Source: Buttiauxella izardii (GTDB lineage: Bacteria; Pseudomonadota; Gammaproteobacteria; Enterobacterales; Enterobacteriaceae). Taken from it: a DNA stretch of 33,865 bases. Positions 1-7,742 of this stretch are shown here, piece by piece; the stretch's first letter is position 1; every line of letters begins with the position of its first letter. The position numbers and the translations under genes were made by a program. The notes beneath the pieces are model-generated. The model searched no databases. It was given only the letters and a program-made list of their open reading frames with translations, and was not told where the DNA came from. The stretch is from contig NZ_QZWH01000026.1 in NCBI RefSeq assembly GCF_003601925.1, forward strand, positions 1-33,865. Reading direction: 5' to 3'.

Positions 1-27
1 GAGGTTCGAATCCTCTCTCGCCGACCA
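1..27 (+). tRNA. 3' end of a proline tRNA (partial)
   Basis: The window opens inside a tRNA gene. Visible are the T-arm (GAGG, loop TTCGAAT, CCTC), the 3' acceptor strand CTCGCCG, discriminator A and an encoded CCA. The implied acceptor CGGCGAG and T-arm are those of enterobacterial proline tRNAs. In E. coli the tRNA next to dppA is proK (CGG anticodon), so by synteny this is probably proK. The visible acceptor bases look more like proM, and the anticodon lies outside the window, so no symbol is assigned. Confidence 0.85.
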
Positions 28-35
28 AATTCAAG

Positions 36-64
36 AAAACCCAATCGAAAGATTGGGTTTTTTT
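36..64 (+). terminator. Rho-independent terminator of the tRNA
   Basis: A perfect 9-bp stem AACCCAATC/GATTGGGTT (38-46 and 51-59) closes on a GAAA tetraloop and runs into a T-tract to position 64. It starts nine bases after the tRNA CCA, so it ends the tRNA transcript. The A-rich left flank means it could also end the convergent lipoprotein gene at 85-750. Confidence 0.9.
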
Positions 65-84
65 ACGTCTGAAGTTTGGCAAAA

Positions 85-750
85 TCAGTGAATGAGCTGA
101 TTAAAATCATCGATCACTTTGTTGTACGCACGGATAACCTTTCCCGCCGAACCTTTCACCATCCATTCTGACATCCCACCGATTTGAGTTTTCTCGCTTT
201 GGCTGTATGGAGTTTTATCCCAATGACGCTGAATGCGTTCTTCCACAAACCGGCTGTATTCATTCGCCGCGTCCAGCATGAAGGAGTAACGCGTAAGCTG
301 GGTGTTACTTGATGGCGGCGCCGCTTTATAGCATTCCTGGGCGGCTGCAATAAGTGAATATAAAGCCGTTGCCTGGAGCTGGGCTTCTTGCGGAATAAAA
401 CTTTCCTCACTCAGAAGTTGTGTCGTTTTATTCGCCTGAATCACAATAGCGAGCGAATAGTATTTTAATGTTTTGCCCTGGTCTTTTTCTATCTTCGCAA
501 GCTCGTTAGTACGGTAATTAATATTTTCTGCCCCGTCACTTTGCGGCCATAACGGGTAGCGCCCGTTATTTTGATCAATGATAAATTCTGGCTGGCGCTG
601 ACATGGCTCGTTAGTGGATTGGGGAGCTGTAGCGAAGAGATCGACAGTTGGCGATTTATCATCACAACCAGAAAGAGATAAAACCAGGCAGAGGGCCGAG
701 AATACGGCGGGTAAAGCGTCCTTGCGTATAAACATAGTGATTACCGGCAT
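85..750 (-). CDS. Small lipoprotein of unknown function
   Basis: A 221-residue protein that I do not recognise. The N-terminus is a lipoprotein signal peptide: positive residues RK near 9-10, a hydrophobic stretch, then the lipobox LSGC with the lipidated Cys at residue 29. Residues after the Cys are Asp-Asp, and Asp at +2 normally keeps a lipoprotein in the inner membrane. The mature part is mostly hydrophilic and probably helical, with two further cysteines (CQRQ and QECYK). A second in-frame ATG at 735 (MFIRKD) gives a more typical signal-peptide length and may be the true start; neither start has a clear Shine-Dalgarno sequence. The gene sits alone, convergent to the tRNA and divergent from dppA. 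As far as I recall E. coli K-12 has no equivalent between proK and dppA, so it is probably accessory. Confidence 0.75.
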   Translation of the reverse strand: MPVITMFIRKDALPAVFSALCLVLSLSGCDDKSPTVDLFATAPQSTNEPCQRQPEFIIDQNNGRYPLWPQSDGAENINYRTNELAKIEKDQGKTLKYYSLAIVIQANKTTQLLSEESFIPQEAQLQATALYSLIAAAQECYKAAPPSSNTQLTRYSFMLDAANEYSRFVEERIQRHWDKTPYSQSEKTQIGGMSEWMVKGSAGKVIRAYNKVIDDFNQLIH

Positions 751-1026
751 AAAGATCTGACGATATTAATAATGCCCTGCGCAGGTCAATCATGGCCTAC
801 GTCGGAAATAGGACTTGTTAATTATTCATAATATGAGCGTTGTCGGCGGTATCGACCTCATGAGTCCGATTTTGTGACATATTCCATCGTATTTTGTTAT
901 GAAAAATAGTGGGTTAATTACCCATTGCTTATGTTTCGAGCCAGCATGATTCGCTGTGAGAGACTTAGATCACAAAATTAATCGTTCAGATAATCAGCAT
1001 TCGGCAAGAAATTTTTCAAAAATCGC

Positions 1027-1051
1027 GCAACCGATTACCGCTATCGGTTGC
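1027..1051. repeat. Perfect inverted repeat, 9-bp arms
   Basis: GCAACCGAT (1027-1035) and ATCGGTTGC (1043-1051) are perfect complements around a 7-base centre, TACCGCT. As RNA this is a stable hairpin; as DNA it could be a dimeric repressor site. Read on the minus strand the stem is followed after a few bases by TTTTTG, so weak minus-strand termination is also possible. Confidence 0.6.
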
Positions 1052-1099
1052 AAAATAAGCAGTGTAATATTCTGGTAACAACCCCGTAGCATAAATTTC

Positions 1100-1131
1100 C
1101 CTGCTGGAAATGGCATCGCAGGCTTTTTTTT
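1100..1131 (+). terminator. Orphan intrinsic terminator-like hairpin upstream of dppA
   Basis: CCTGC (1100-1104) pairs with GCAGG (1118-1122) and is followed at once by C and eight T residues (1124-1131). The stem is short and the loop 13 bases, so strength is moderate. No coding gene on the plus strand precedes it, so it would end either a small RNA starting somewhere around 900-1020 or read-through from upstream. Confidence 0.5.
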
Positions 1132-1338
1132 AACTTTGTTCGCCAATTCTCACCTCGGTTGTAAATCCCCGTTACCTATATTGACGTTTAACTCATCTAT
1201 TGACAGATTGTAGGGCGTGAGGGGCAATTTATGGACAGTCCGCACTATCACACAGCTAGCCTGACGAAAGGAATCCCTGGCCTCACCTCCGCCTCCGGGC
1301 ATACCGAACGGACCGCACACAAATAACAAAGGTCTAAC

Positions 1339-1369
1339 GGAAAAAACAACACATCTCACAATGGAGCAG
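1339..1369 (+). promoter_or_regulatory. dppA translation start region with likely GcvB target
   Basis: The leader just before dppA is C/A-rich and contains ACAACACA (1346-1353), complementary to the G/U-rich seed region of the small RNA GcvB, a known repressor of dppA in E. coli and Salmonella. The ribosome binding site GGAG (1363-1366) lies seven bases before the ATG at 1374. Pairing at 1346-1353 would be close enough to block ribosome entry. The GcvB gene itself is not in the window. Confidence 0.55.
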
Positions 1370-1373
1370 AAGA

Positions 1374-2981
1374 ATGAGTCTTTCCTTGAAGAAGTCAGGG
1401 ATGCTGAAGTTTGGTCTGAGCCTGGTGGCACTGACCGTAGCAGCAAGCGTTCAGGCAAAAACACTGGTTTATTGCTCAGAAGGTTCCCCAGAAGGTTTTA
1501 ACCCGCAGCTGTTCACCTCTGGCACAACGTACGATGCCAGCTCAGTGCCAATTTATAACCGTCTTGTCGAGTTCAAAACCGGCACCACTGAAATCGTCCC
1601 AGGTCTGGCTGAGAAATGGGAAGTCAGTGAAGACGGCAAAACCTATACCTTCCACTTGCGTCAGGGCGTGAAGTGGCAGGACAACAAAGATTTCAAACCA
1701 ACACGCGATCTGAATGCAGATGACGTGGTGTTCTCGTTTGATCGTCAGAAAAATGCAAACAACCCGTACCACAAAGTTTCTGGCGGCAGCTACGAATACT
1801 TTGAAGGCATGGGCTTGCCTGACCTGATCACCGAAATTAAGAAAGTGGACGACAAAACTGTTCAGTTCGTTCTGGCGCGTCCAGAAGCTCCATTCCTGGC
1901 CGATTTGGCGATGGACTTCGCGTCTATTCTGTCCAAAGAATACGCTGACAACATGCTGAAAGCCGGTACGCCAGAAAAAACTGACATGAACCCAATCGGT
2001 ACTGGTCCGTTCCAGCTGCTGCAATACCAGAAAGACTCGCGCATTCTGTACAAAGCATTCCCGGGCTACTGGGGCACCAAGCCGCAAATCGACCGCCTGG
2101 TGTTCTCCATCACGCCTGACGCTTCCGTGCGTTACGCCAAATTGCAGAAAAACGAGTGCCAGGTTATGCCGTATCCAAACCCGGCTGACATCGCTCGTAT
2201 GAAGCAAGACAAAAGCATCAACCTGATGGAACAGGCTGGCCTGAACGTCGGTTACCTGTCCTTCAACACCGAGAAGAAACCGTTTGATGACGTGAAAGTG
2301 CGTCAGGCGCTGACTTACGCGGTGAACAAAGAAGCGATCATCAAAGCGGTTTATCAGGGCGCAGGTACTGCGGCTAAAAACCTCATCCCACCAACCATGT
2401 GGGGCTACAACGATGACGTGAAGGATTACACCTACGATCCTGAGAAAGCAAAAGCGCTGCTGAAAGAATCCGGCCACGCTGACGGCTTCACCGTTGACCT
2501 GTGGGCGATGCCAGTACAACGTCCGTACAACCCGAACGCTCGCCGTATGGCTGAGATGATTCAGGCTGACTGGGCGAAAGTCGGCGTGACCGCCAAAATC
2601 GTCACCTACGAGTGGGGCGAGTATCTGAAGCGCGCCAAAGCGGGCGAGCACCAGGCTGTAATGATGGGCTGGACTGGCGACAATGGGGACCCGGATAACT
2701 TCTTCGCGACTCTGTTCAGCTGTGCTGCGGCGAAAGACGGTTCCAACTACTCTCGCTGGTGCTACAAGCCGTTTGAAGACCTGATCCAACCTGCGCGTGC
2801 GGCAGAAGACCACAACAAACGTATCGAGCTGTACAAACAAGCTCAGGTAGTGATGCATGACCAGGCTCCGGCGCTGATCGTTGCTCACTCCACCGTATAC
2901 GAGCCAGTGCGCAAAGAAGTGAAAGGTTATGTGGTTGACCCATTGGGCAAACACCACTTTGAGAACGTGTCAGTAGAGTAA
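1374..2981 (+). CDS. dppA: DppA, periplasmic dipeptide-binding protein
   Basis: This is the periplasmic binding protein of the Dpp importer. It captures di- and tripeptides (and heme in E. coli) and delivers them to DppBC; it also serves dipeptide chemotaxis through Tap where that receptor exists. The 535-residue length equals E. coli DppA and near-identity runs throughout. The signal peptide ends in SVQA with cleavage after Ala28; the mature protein starts KTLVYC and follows the SBP_bac_5 pattern (EGFNPQLF, then DVVFSFDRQ, then PIGTGPF). The GGAG ribosome site is well placed. It is first gene of the dppABCDF operon, followed by a repeat hairpin and then dppB. Confidence 0.98.
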   Translation: MSLSLKKSGMLKFGLSLVALTVAASVQAKTLVYCSEGSPEGFNPQLFTSGTTYDASSVPIYNRLVEFKTGTTEIVPGLAEKWEVSEDGKTYTFHLRQGVKWQDNKDFKPTRDLNADDVVFSFDRQKNANNPYHKVSGGSYEYFEGMGLPDLITEIKKVDDKTVQFVLARPEAPFLADLAMDFASILSKEYADNMLKAGTPEKTDMNPIGTGPFQLLQYQKDSRILYKAFPGYWGTKPQIDRLVFSITPDASVRYAKLQKNECQVMPYPNPADIARMKQDKSINLMEQAGLNVGYLSFNTEKKPFDDVKVRQALTYAVNKEAIIKAVYQGAGTAAKNLIPPTMWGYNDDVKDYTYDPEKAKALLKESGHADGFTVDLWAMPVQRPYNPNARRMAEMIQADWAKVGVTAKIVTYEWGEYLKRAKAGEHQAVMMGWTGDNGDPDNFFATLFSCAAAKDGSNYSRWCYKPFEDLIQPARAAEDHNKRIELYKQAQVVMHDQAPALIVAHSTVYEPVRKEVKGYVVDPLGKHHFENVSVE

Positions 2982-2998
2982 TTTTCTGACTTTAAGAT

Positions 2999-3056
2999 CC
3001 ACCCTCGCCTTGCTTTAAATCCCCTCTCCTTCAGGGAGAGGGTCAGGGTGAGGGGG
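2999..3056 (+). repeat. Palindromic repeat element A (single hairpin) between dppA and dppB
   Basis: The smallest member of the repeat family in this window. CCCTCTCC (3022-3029), loop TTCA, and GGAGAGGG (3035-3042) form a strong hairpin, flanked on the right by TCAGGGTGAGGG and on the left by a degenerate arm ACCCTCGCC. The right arm read in reverse is CCCTCACCCTGA, matching the TAA-type end of the other elements, so this copy lies inverted. A hairpin here can protect the dppA 3' end and favour binding protein over permease, as REP sequences do in malE-malF. Confidence 0.8.
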
Positions 3057-3126
3057 GTATCTTTTGATTTGTGAGCAATACATCCCGCCACTTTTTAGTG
3101 CCGGGAGATTACAGAGAATCCGGGAT

Positions 3127-4146
3127 ATGCTGCAGTTCATCCTTCGCCGTCTGGGGTTAGTCATCCCCACATTTATCGGTATTACCCTTCTTACCTTCGC
3201 TTTCGTGCACATGATTCCGGGTGACCCGGTGATGATTATGGCCGGTGAGCGTGGTATCTCTCCTGAACGTCATGCTCAGTTGTTGGCCGAACTTGGCCTC
3301 GACAAACCAATGTGGCAGCAATACCTCCATTATATTTGGGGTGTGATGCACGGCGACATGGGCATTTCGTTAAAAAGCCGTCTCCCTGTCTGGGACGAGT
3401 TCGTACCGCGCTTTAAAGCGACCATGGAACTCGGCGTTTGCGCCATGTTGTTTGCCGTTGCCGTGGGCATTCCGGTCGGTGTTCTGGCCGCAGTTAAACG
3501 CGGTTCAATCTTCGACCACACCTCGGTGGGCCTGGCGCTGACGGGCTACTCAATGCCTATTTTCTGGTGGGGTATGATGTTAATCATGCTGGTTTCCGTC
3601 TACTGGAACCTCACCCCCGTCTCCGGGCGCGTCAGCGACACGGTGTTCCTCGACGACACCTTGCCGCTCACCGGTTTCATGCTGATCGATACCGCCATCT
3701 GGGGCGAACCGGGCGACTTCATCGACGCCGTAGCGCACATGATTCTGCCTGCCGTAGTGCTCGGCACTATTCCGCTGGCGGTTATCGTGCGTATGACTCG
3801 CTCATCCATGCTGGAAGTATTGGGCGAAGACTACATCCGTACCGCTCGTGCCAAGGGCTTGACCCGCATGCGCGTTATTGTGGTTCACGCTCTGCGTAAC
3901 GCCATGCTGCCGGTTGTCACCGTTATCGGCTTGCAGGTCGGCACCTTGCTGGCGGGCGCGATTCTGACGGAAACCATCTTCTCCTGGCCGGGCCTTGGCC
4001 GCTGGCTGATTGATGCATTGCAACGTCGTGACTACCCGGTTGTACAGGGCGGCGTATTGTTGGTGGCGACGATGATTATCCTCGTTAACCTGATCGTCGA
4101 TTTGCTGTACGGCGTGGTGAACCCGCGTATACGCCATAAGAAATAA
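3127..4146 (+). CDS. dppB: DppB, dipeptide ABC transporter permease
   Basis: One of the two inner-membrane permease subunits forming the dipeptide channel. The start MLQFILRRLG at 3127 gives 339 residues, the E. coli length; the open frame extends 21 codons upstream to 3064 but that part is repeat flank. Six membrane segments are expected, the first at about residues 9-31 (LGLVIPTFIGITLLTFAF). The EAA loop that contacts the ATPases is visible in GEDYIRTARAKGLTRMRVI with HALRNAMLP after it. It is followed by dppC after nine bases. The ribosome site is weak (AGAGA), which fits lower expression than dppA. Confidence 0.97.
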   Translation: MLQFILRRLGLVIPTFIGITLLTFAFVHMIPGDPVMIMAGERGISPERHAQLLAELGLDKPMWQQYLHYIWGVMHGDMGISLKSRLPVWDEFVPRFKATMELGVCAMLFAVAVGIPVGVLAAVKRGSIFDHTSVGLALTGYSMPIFWWGMMLIMLVSVYWNLTPVSGRVSDTVFLDDTLPLTGFMLIDTAIWGEPGDFIDAVAHMILPAVVLGTIPLAVIVRMTRSSMLEVLGEDYIRTARAKGLTRMRVIVVHALRNAMLPVVTVIGLQVGTLLAGAILTETIFSWPGLGRWLIDALQRRDYPVVQGGVLLVATMIILVNLIVDLLYGVVNPRIRHKK

Positions 4147-4155
4147 GGGGCCATC

Positions 4156-5058
4156 ATGACGCAAATAACAGATAACAAAGTGGTAGCGGCGCCCGTCCCA
4201 ATGACGCCGTTCCAGGAATTCTGGCACTACTTTAAACGTAACAAAGGGGCGGTCGTCGGGTTGGTGTACGTCACCCTGATGATCCTGATTGCCATTTTCG
4301 CTAACGTCCTCGCGCCACACGGCCCGGCTGAACAGTTCCGTGATTCACTGCTGCATCCTCCGGTCTGGCAAGACGGCGGCAGCTGGCAGTTTATCCTCGG
4401 TACTGACGACGTAGGCCGCGACATCATGGCGCGCCTGATGTACGGCGCGCGTTTGTCGCTGCTGGTCGGTTGCCTGGTGGTTGTGCTGTCGCTGATTATG
4501 GGCGTGGTACTCGGCCTGGTGGCGGGCTACTTCGGCGGCCTTATCGACAACATCATCATGCGCGTTGTCGACATCATGCTGGCACTGCCAAGCCTGCTGT
4601 TGGCGCTGGTGCTGGTGGCGATATTCGGCCCGTCGATAGTCAACGCCTCGCTCGCATTAACCTTCGTCGCCCTGCCGCACTATGTGCGACTGACGCGCGG
4701 CGCGGTATTAGTGGAAGTGAATCGCGACTACGTGACCGCTTCGCGCGTGGCGGGTGCAAGCCCAATGCGCCAGATGTTCATCAACATTCTGCCAAACTGC
4801 CTGGCACCGCTGATCGTGCAGGCATCCCTTGGCTTCTCTAACGCCATTCTCGATATGGCCGCTCTCGGCTTCCTCGGCATGGGTGCACAACCGCCAACAC
4901 CGGAGTGGGGCACCATGCTCTCCGACGTGTTGCAGTTTGCCCAAAGTGCCTGGTGGGTTGTCACCTTCCCGGGTGTCGCAATCCTGCTGACGGTGCTGGC
5001 ATTTAACCTGATGGGTGACGGGCTGCGTGATGCGCTCGATCCTAAACTCAAGCAGTAA
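4156..5058 (+). CDS. dppC: DppC, dipeptide ABC transporter permease
   Basis: Second permease subunit, pairing with DppB. It is 300 residues, as in E. coli, and near-identical along its length. The cytoplasmic N-terminus (about 35 residues, with the OppC-N type [16 protein letters not shown]) precedes the first membrane segment. The EAA loop reads [18 protein letters not shown] followed by [11 protein letters not shown]. The C-terminus [14 protein letters not shown] is the family ending. A GGGG ribosome site lies just before the ATG, and dppD starts 12 bases after the stop, so the genes are co-transcribed and probably translationally coupled. Confidence 0.97.
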   Translation: MTQITDNKVVAAPVPMTPFQEFWHYFKRNKGAVVGLVYVTLMILIAIFANVLAPHGPAEQFRDSLLHPPVWQDGGSWQFILGTDDVGRDIMARLMYGARLSLLVGCLVVVLSLIMGVVLGLVAGYFGGLIDNIIMRVVDIMLALPSLLLALVLVAIFGPSIVNASLALTFVALPHYVRLTRGAVLVEVNRDYVTASRVAGASPMRQMFINILPNCLAPLIVQASLGFSNAILDMAALGFLGMGAQPPTPEWGTMLSDVLQFAQSAWWVVTFPGVAILLTVLAFNLMGDGLRDALDPKLKQ

Positions 5059-5069
5059 AGGGCGACGAA

Positions 5070-6053
5070 ATGGCGTTATTGAATGTAAACAAATTATCGG
5101 TGCATTTCGGCGACGAAAAGACACCGTTCCGTGCCGTAGACCGCGTGAGTTACAGCGTAAATCAGGGCGAAGTTGTCGGTATCGTTGGGGAATCAGGTTC
5201 CGGTAAATCCGTCAGCTCGCTGGCGATTATGGGGCTGATTGATTACCCAGGCCGCGTGATGGCAGAGAAACTGGAATTTAACGGCCAGGATCTGCAAAAG
5301 ATTTCTGAGAAAGAACGTCGCAACCTGGTCGGTGCCGAAGTGGCGATGATCTTCCAGGACCCGATGACCAGCCTCAACCCGTGTTACACCGTCGGTTTCC
5401 AGATTATGGAAGCCATCAAAGTGCACCAGGGCGGCAACAAAAGTACTCGTCGCCAGCGCGCTATCGACCTGCTGAACCTGGTGGGCATTCCCGATGCGGC
5501 TTCGCGTCTGGACGTTTACCCGCACCAGCTTTCCGGCGGTATGAGCCAGCGCGTGATGATCGCCATGGCGATTGCTTGTCGGCCTAAGTTGTTGATTGCC
5601 GATGAACCGACCACCGCGCTGGATGTGACCATCCAGGCGCAAATCATTGAGCTGTTACTGGAACTTCAGCAAAAAGAGAACATGGCGCTGATCCTGATCA
5701 CCCATGACCTCGCGCTGGTGGCTGAAGCGGCGCATAAAATCATCGTAATGTACGCCGGGCAAGTGGTTGAAACCGGGGCCGCGCACGATATCTTCCGTGC
5801 ACCGCGCCACCCATACACCCAAGCGCTGCTGCGTGCATTACCTGAATTTGCGCAGGACAAAGCCCGTCTGGCGTCACTGCCGGGCGTGGTGCCGGGCAAG
5901 TACGACCGCCCCAACGGCTGCCTGCTCAACCCGCGCTGCCCGTACGCCACCGACAGATGTCGCACTGAAGAACCTGAACTGAACATGGTGGATAACGGGC
6001 GTCAGTCCAAATGCCACTACCCACTCGATGATGCCGGGAGGCCAACGCTATGA
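5070..6053 (+). CDS. dppD: DppD, dipeptide transporter ATPase
   Basis: Cytoplasmic ATP-binding subunit that, with DppF, powers uptake. It has 327 residues as in E. coli. Walker A GESGSGKS lies at residues 40-47, the ABC signature LSGGM at 154-158, Walker B LLIADEP at 174-180 and the switch His in THD at 212. The oligopeptide-type C-terminal extension has cysteines spaced C-x5-C-x6-C ([15 protein letters not shown]) plus a later Cys before HYPL, the arrangement linked to a [4Fe-4S] cluster in Dpp/Opp-type ATPases. Its TGA overlaps the dppF ATG, indicating coupled translation. Confidence 0.97.
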   Translation: MALLNVNKLSVHFGDEKTPFRAVDRVSYSVNQGEVVGIVGESGSGKSVSSLAIMGLIDYPGRVMAEKLEFNGQDLQKISEKERRNLVGAEVAMIFQDPMTSLNPCYTVGFQIMEAIKVHQGGNKSTRRQRAIDLLNLVGIPDAASRLDVYPHQLSGGMSQRVMIAMAIACRPKLLIADEPTTALDVTIQAQIIELLLELQQKENMALILITHDLALVAEAAHKIIVMYAGQVVETGAAHDIFRAPRHPYTQALLRALPEFAQDKARLASLPGVVPGKYDRPNGCLLNPRCPYATDRCRTEEPELNMVDNGRQSKCHYPLDDAGRPTL

Positions 6054-7054
6054 GTACCGAAAAGGCCACTGCGCAACCTCTGTTGCGGGCCATCGACCTG
6101 AAAAAACACTACCCGGTGAAGAAAGGCTTTTTCGGCCAGGAACGCCTGGTGAAAGCGCTGGACGGCGTGTCGTTTGAACTGGAACGCGGCAAAACGCTGG
6201 CGGTGGTAGGCGAATCTGGCTGTGGTAAATCCACGTTGGGCCGCCTGCTGACGATGATCGAAATCCCGACCGGCGGTGAGCTTTACTATCAAGGCCAGGA
6301 TTTGCTGAAACCTGATGAAACCGCTGAAAAGCTGCGTCGCCAGAAAATCCAGATCGTGTTCCAGAACCCGTACGGCTCCCTGAACCCACGCAAAAAAGTG
6401 GGGCAAATTCTGGAAGAGCCGCTGCAAATCAACACTAGCCTGAGCAAAGCCGATCGCCGTGAAAAAGCGCTGGCGATGATGGCGAAAGTTGGCCTGAAAA
6501 CCGAGCATTACGACCGTTATCCGCATATGTTCTCCGGCGGCCAGCGTCAGCGTATTGCTATCGCCCGTGGCCTGATGCTCGATCCGGACGTGGTGATTGC
6601 CGATGAACCGGTATCCGCGCTCGACGTTTCCGTGCGCGCGCAGGTGCTGAACCTGATGATGGATTTGCAGCAGGAAATGGGGCTGTCGTATGTGTTCATC
6701 TCCCACGATTTGTCGGTGGTGGAGCACATCGCCGACGAAGTGATGGTGATGTATTTGGGCCGCTGCGTAGAGAAGGGCACCAAAGACCAGATCTTCTCCA
6801 ACCCGCGCCACCCGTACACCCAGGCGCTGCTTTCTGCCACACCGCGCCTGAATCCAGATGACCGCCGCGAGCGCATCAAACTCACCGGCGAGTTACCAAG
6901 CCCGCTGAACCCACCGCCAGGCTGTGCGTTCAACGCCCGCTGCCGCCGCCGTTTCGGGCCGTGTACGCAGTTGCAACCGCAGCTGAAAGAGTACGGCGGT
7001 CAACTGGTGGCGTGTTTCGCTGTTGATCAGGATGAGAACGGGGAAATTCGGTAA
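6050..7054 (+). CDS. dppF: DppF, dipeptide transporter ATPase
   Basis: Second ATPase subunit of the Dpp importer, 334 residues as in E. coli. Walker A GESGCGKS is at residues 54-61, signature FSGGQ at 161-165, Walker B VVIADEP at 181-187 and the switch His at 219 (ISHD). The C-terminal extension keeps a Cys pair, GCAFNARC, and a final Cys near VACFAV. It starts inside the dppD stop (ATGA overlap). It is the last gene of the operon; its stop is followed after nine bases by repeat element B, which may act as transcript end or mRNA stabiliser. Confidence 0.97.
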   Translation: MSTEKATAQPLLRAIDLKKHYPVKKGFFGQERLVKALDGVSFELERGKTLAVVGESGCGKSTLGRLLTMIEIPTGGELYYQGQDLLKPDETAEKLRRQKIQIVFQNPYGSLNPRKKVGQILEEPLQINTSLSKADRREKALAMMAKVGLKTEHYDRYPHMFSGGQRQRIAIARGLMLDPDVVIADEPVSALDVSVRAQVLNLMMDLQQEMGLSYVFISHDLSVVEHIADEVMVMYLGRCVEKGTKDQIFSNPRHPYTQALLSATPRLNPDDRRERIKLTGELPSPLNPPPGCAFNARCRRRFGPCTQLQPQLKEYGGQLVACFAVDQDENGEIR

Positions 7055-7063
7055 TTCAAAACG

Positions 7064-7145
7064 CCCTCACCCTAACCCTCTCCCCCAGGAGAGGGAATCT
7101 ACGGTTTTCCCCCTCTCCCTGGGGGAGAGGGCCGGGGTGAGGGGG
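7064..7145 (+). repeat. Palindromic repeat element B (two hairpins)
   Basis: The element begins CCCTCACCCTAACCCTCTCC and ends GAGAGGGCCGGGGTGAGGG; the ends are inverted repeats of each other except that TAA at the left faces CGG at the right. Inside are two CCCTCTCC/GGAGAGGG hairpins joined by a spacer with ACGGTTTTCC. It begins nine bases after the dppF stop. Two hairpins and one spacer make this the simplest complete member of the family. Confidence 0.9.
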
Positions 7146-7167
7146 ACCAACGCTTATCCTGTCGGCT

Positions 7168-7305
7168 CTATCCCTTTCTTCTTGAGTTCTTCGCGCGCCA
7201 GAGTCTTAAACCTTGTTCTGCGGCTTATACATCTAACTGTTCACGTAATGCAGGAGCAATGCGCATTTTAAAATGTGGGGATGGGTCGACGTCTTTTGTT
7301 TTTTT
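7168..7305 (-). pseudogene. Possible remnant of a ribbon-helix-helix (antitoxin-like) gene
   Basis: Read on the minus strand, codons upstream of a TAA at 7225-7227 give PSPHFKMRIAPALREQLDV; after the stop the same frame continues AAEQGLRLWRAKN to a TAG at 7168-7170. The pattern (F-K-M-R-I, then P-ALREQL, then AAEQG) resembles the start of Arc/HicB-type ribbon-helix-helix proteins, where a Gln codon CAA instead of TAA would restore the frame. No good start codon is visible. Similarity is judged by eye and may be chance. Confidence 0.25.
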
Positions 7306-7530
7306 ATCACGGCTGATGTTATATTTACCCCACAAACCCCATGGAAATATAAACCTCAAATTTAATGTTAATTTTCCACGCGAAATATTCGACTTAACCA
7401 AATACTATTTATGTGTGTGAAATCACAAACAAAAGCTGCTACCTTTTATTAGTTAGTATTAAATAGTGCTTAATTAAAAATTTAATCATCTTCATGCTTA
7501 GATGAGTGTGGATAAGAAAAAAAGATGGAG

Positions 7531-7560
7531 AAGCCCCGGCTAAAGCCGATATATTGGCTT
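7531..7560 (+). promoter_or_regulatory. Competing hairpins in the bcs upstream region
   Basis: CGGC (7537-7540), loop TAAA, GCCG (7545-7548) forms a tight hairpin, enclosed by AAGCC (7531-7535) and GGCTT (7556-7560). The same GGCTT can instead pair with AAGCC at 7543-7547, which breaks the inner hairpin. Two exclusive folds in an island of GC within AT-rich DNA suggest either a regulatory RNA fold or a protein site. It matters for bcs only if a promoter lies further upstream than 7685. Confidence 0.3.
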
Positions 7561-7684
7561 GAAATGCCATCATTTTACCCGCAAAAACAATAATAAAATA
7601 AGTAATGATAACGCCTGGCAATTAATAACGTTCTGTGAAGTCAATAGCCCATAATCATTATCCAAAAAACCTTTTTAATAGTAT

Positions 7685-7693
7685 TGGTATAAG
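7685..7693 (+). promoter_or_regulatory. Candidate extended -10 promoter of the bcs operon
   Basis: TGGTATAAG matches the extended -10 form (TG, one base, TATAAT-like hexamer at 7688-7693). No good -35 is seen 17-18 bases upstream, where the sequence is an A-run, as is common for extended -10 promoters. Transcription would start near 7700, leaving a leader of about 40 bases before bcsO. Confidence 0.35.
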
Positions 7694-7742
7694 CTTTGAA
7701 TAACTATCTCATCGAAACGTCTTATAAATCATGAGTGTCGCA

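Larger units (their letters stand above)
751..1373. other. Non-coding region upstream of dppA (623 bases)
   Basis: No convincing gene lies here; the minus-strand reading frame at 1150-1464 has no family features and runs into the dppA start. The left part is AT-rich and holds the promoter side of the divergent lipoprotein gene. It contains a perfect 9-bp inverted repeat (1027-1051), a terminator-like hairpin with eight T residues (1100-1131), a consensus -35 TTGACA at 1200-1205 without a good -10 at normal spacing, and a C/A-rich leader segment next to the dppA ribosome binding site. Confidence 0.6.
7146..7742. other. Non-coding, AT-rich leader region of the bcs operon
   Basis: About 600 bases with no intact gene. 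In E. coli this position carries bcsEFG and the divergent bcsR promoter; here those genes are missing. The first part holds a possible decayed antitoxin-like fragment on the minus strand. The rest is strongly AT-rich, with short palindromes (AATGCGCATT at 7257-7266, CATTTTAAAATG at 7264-7275), a GC-rich hairpin at 7531-7560 and an extended -10 type promoter at 7685-7693. Such AT-rich DNA before biofilm genes often binds H-NS; that is inference only. Confidence 0.6.

Noticed and set aside
954-975. CRP site upstream of dppA (TGTGA ... TCACA)
   Set aside because: The half-sites are separated by 10 bases instead of 6; the correctly spaced alternative matches only one arm well.
1542-2957. 471-codon minus-strand open frame inside dppA
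   Set aside because: Antisense shadow of a strongly biased gene; dppA is unmistakable on the other strand and the shadow has no family features.
3064-3126. N-terminal extension of DppB by 21 residues
   Set aside because: The extension lies in the repeat flank, and the start at 3127 reproduces the E. coli protein exactly in length.
7023-7271. Open frame after dppF, 82 codons
   Set aside because: It is translated repeat sequence (PHPNPLPQERE, LSLGERAGVRG) running through element B; the same peptides arise at every copy.
7501-7600. c-di-GMP riboswitch (GEMM) before the cellulose operon
   Set aside because: Attractive given the operon, but the conserved GEMM core and its tetraloop/receptor pattern are not seen.
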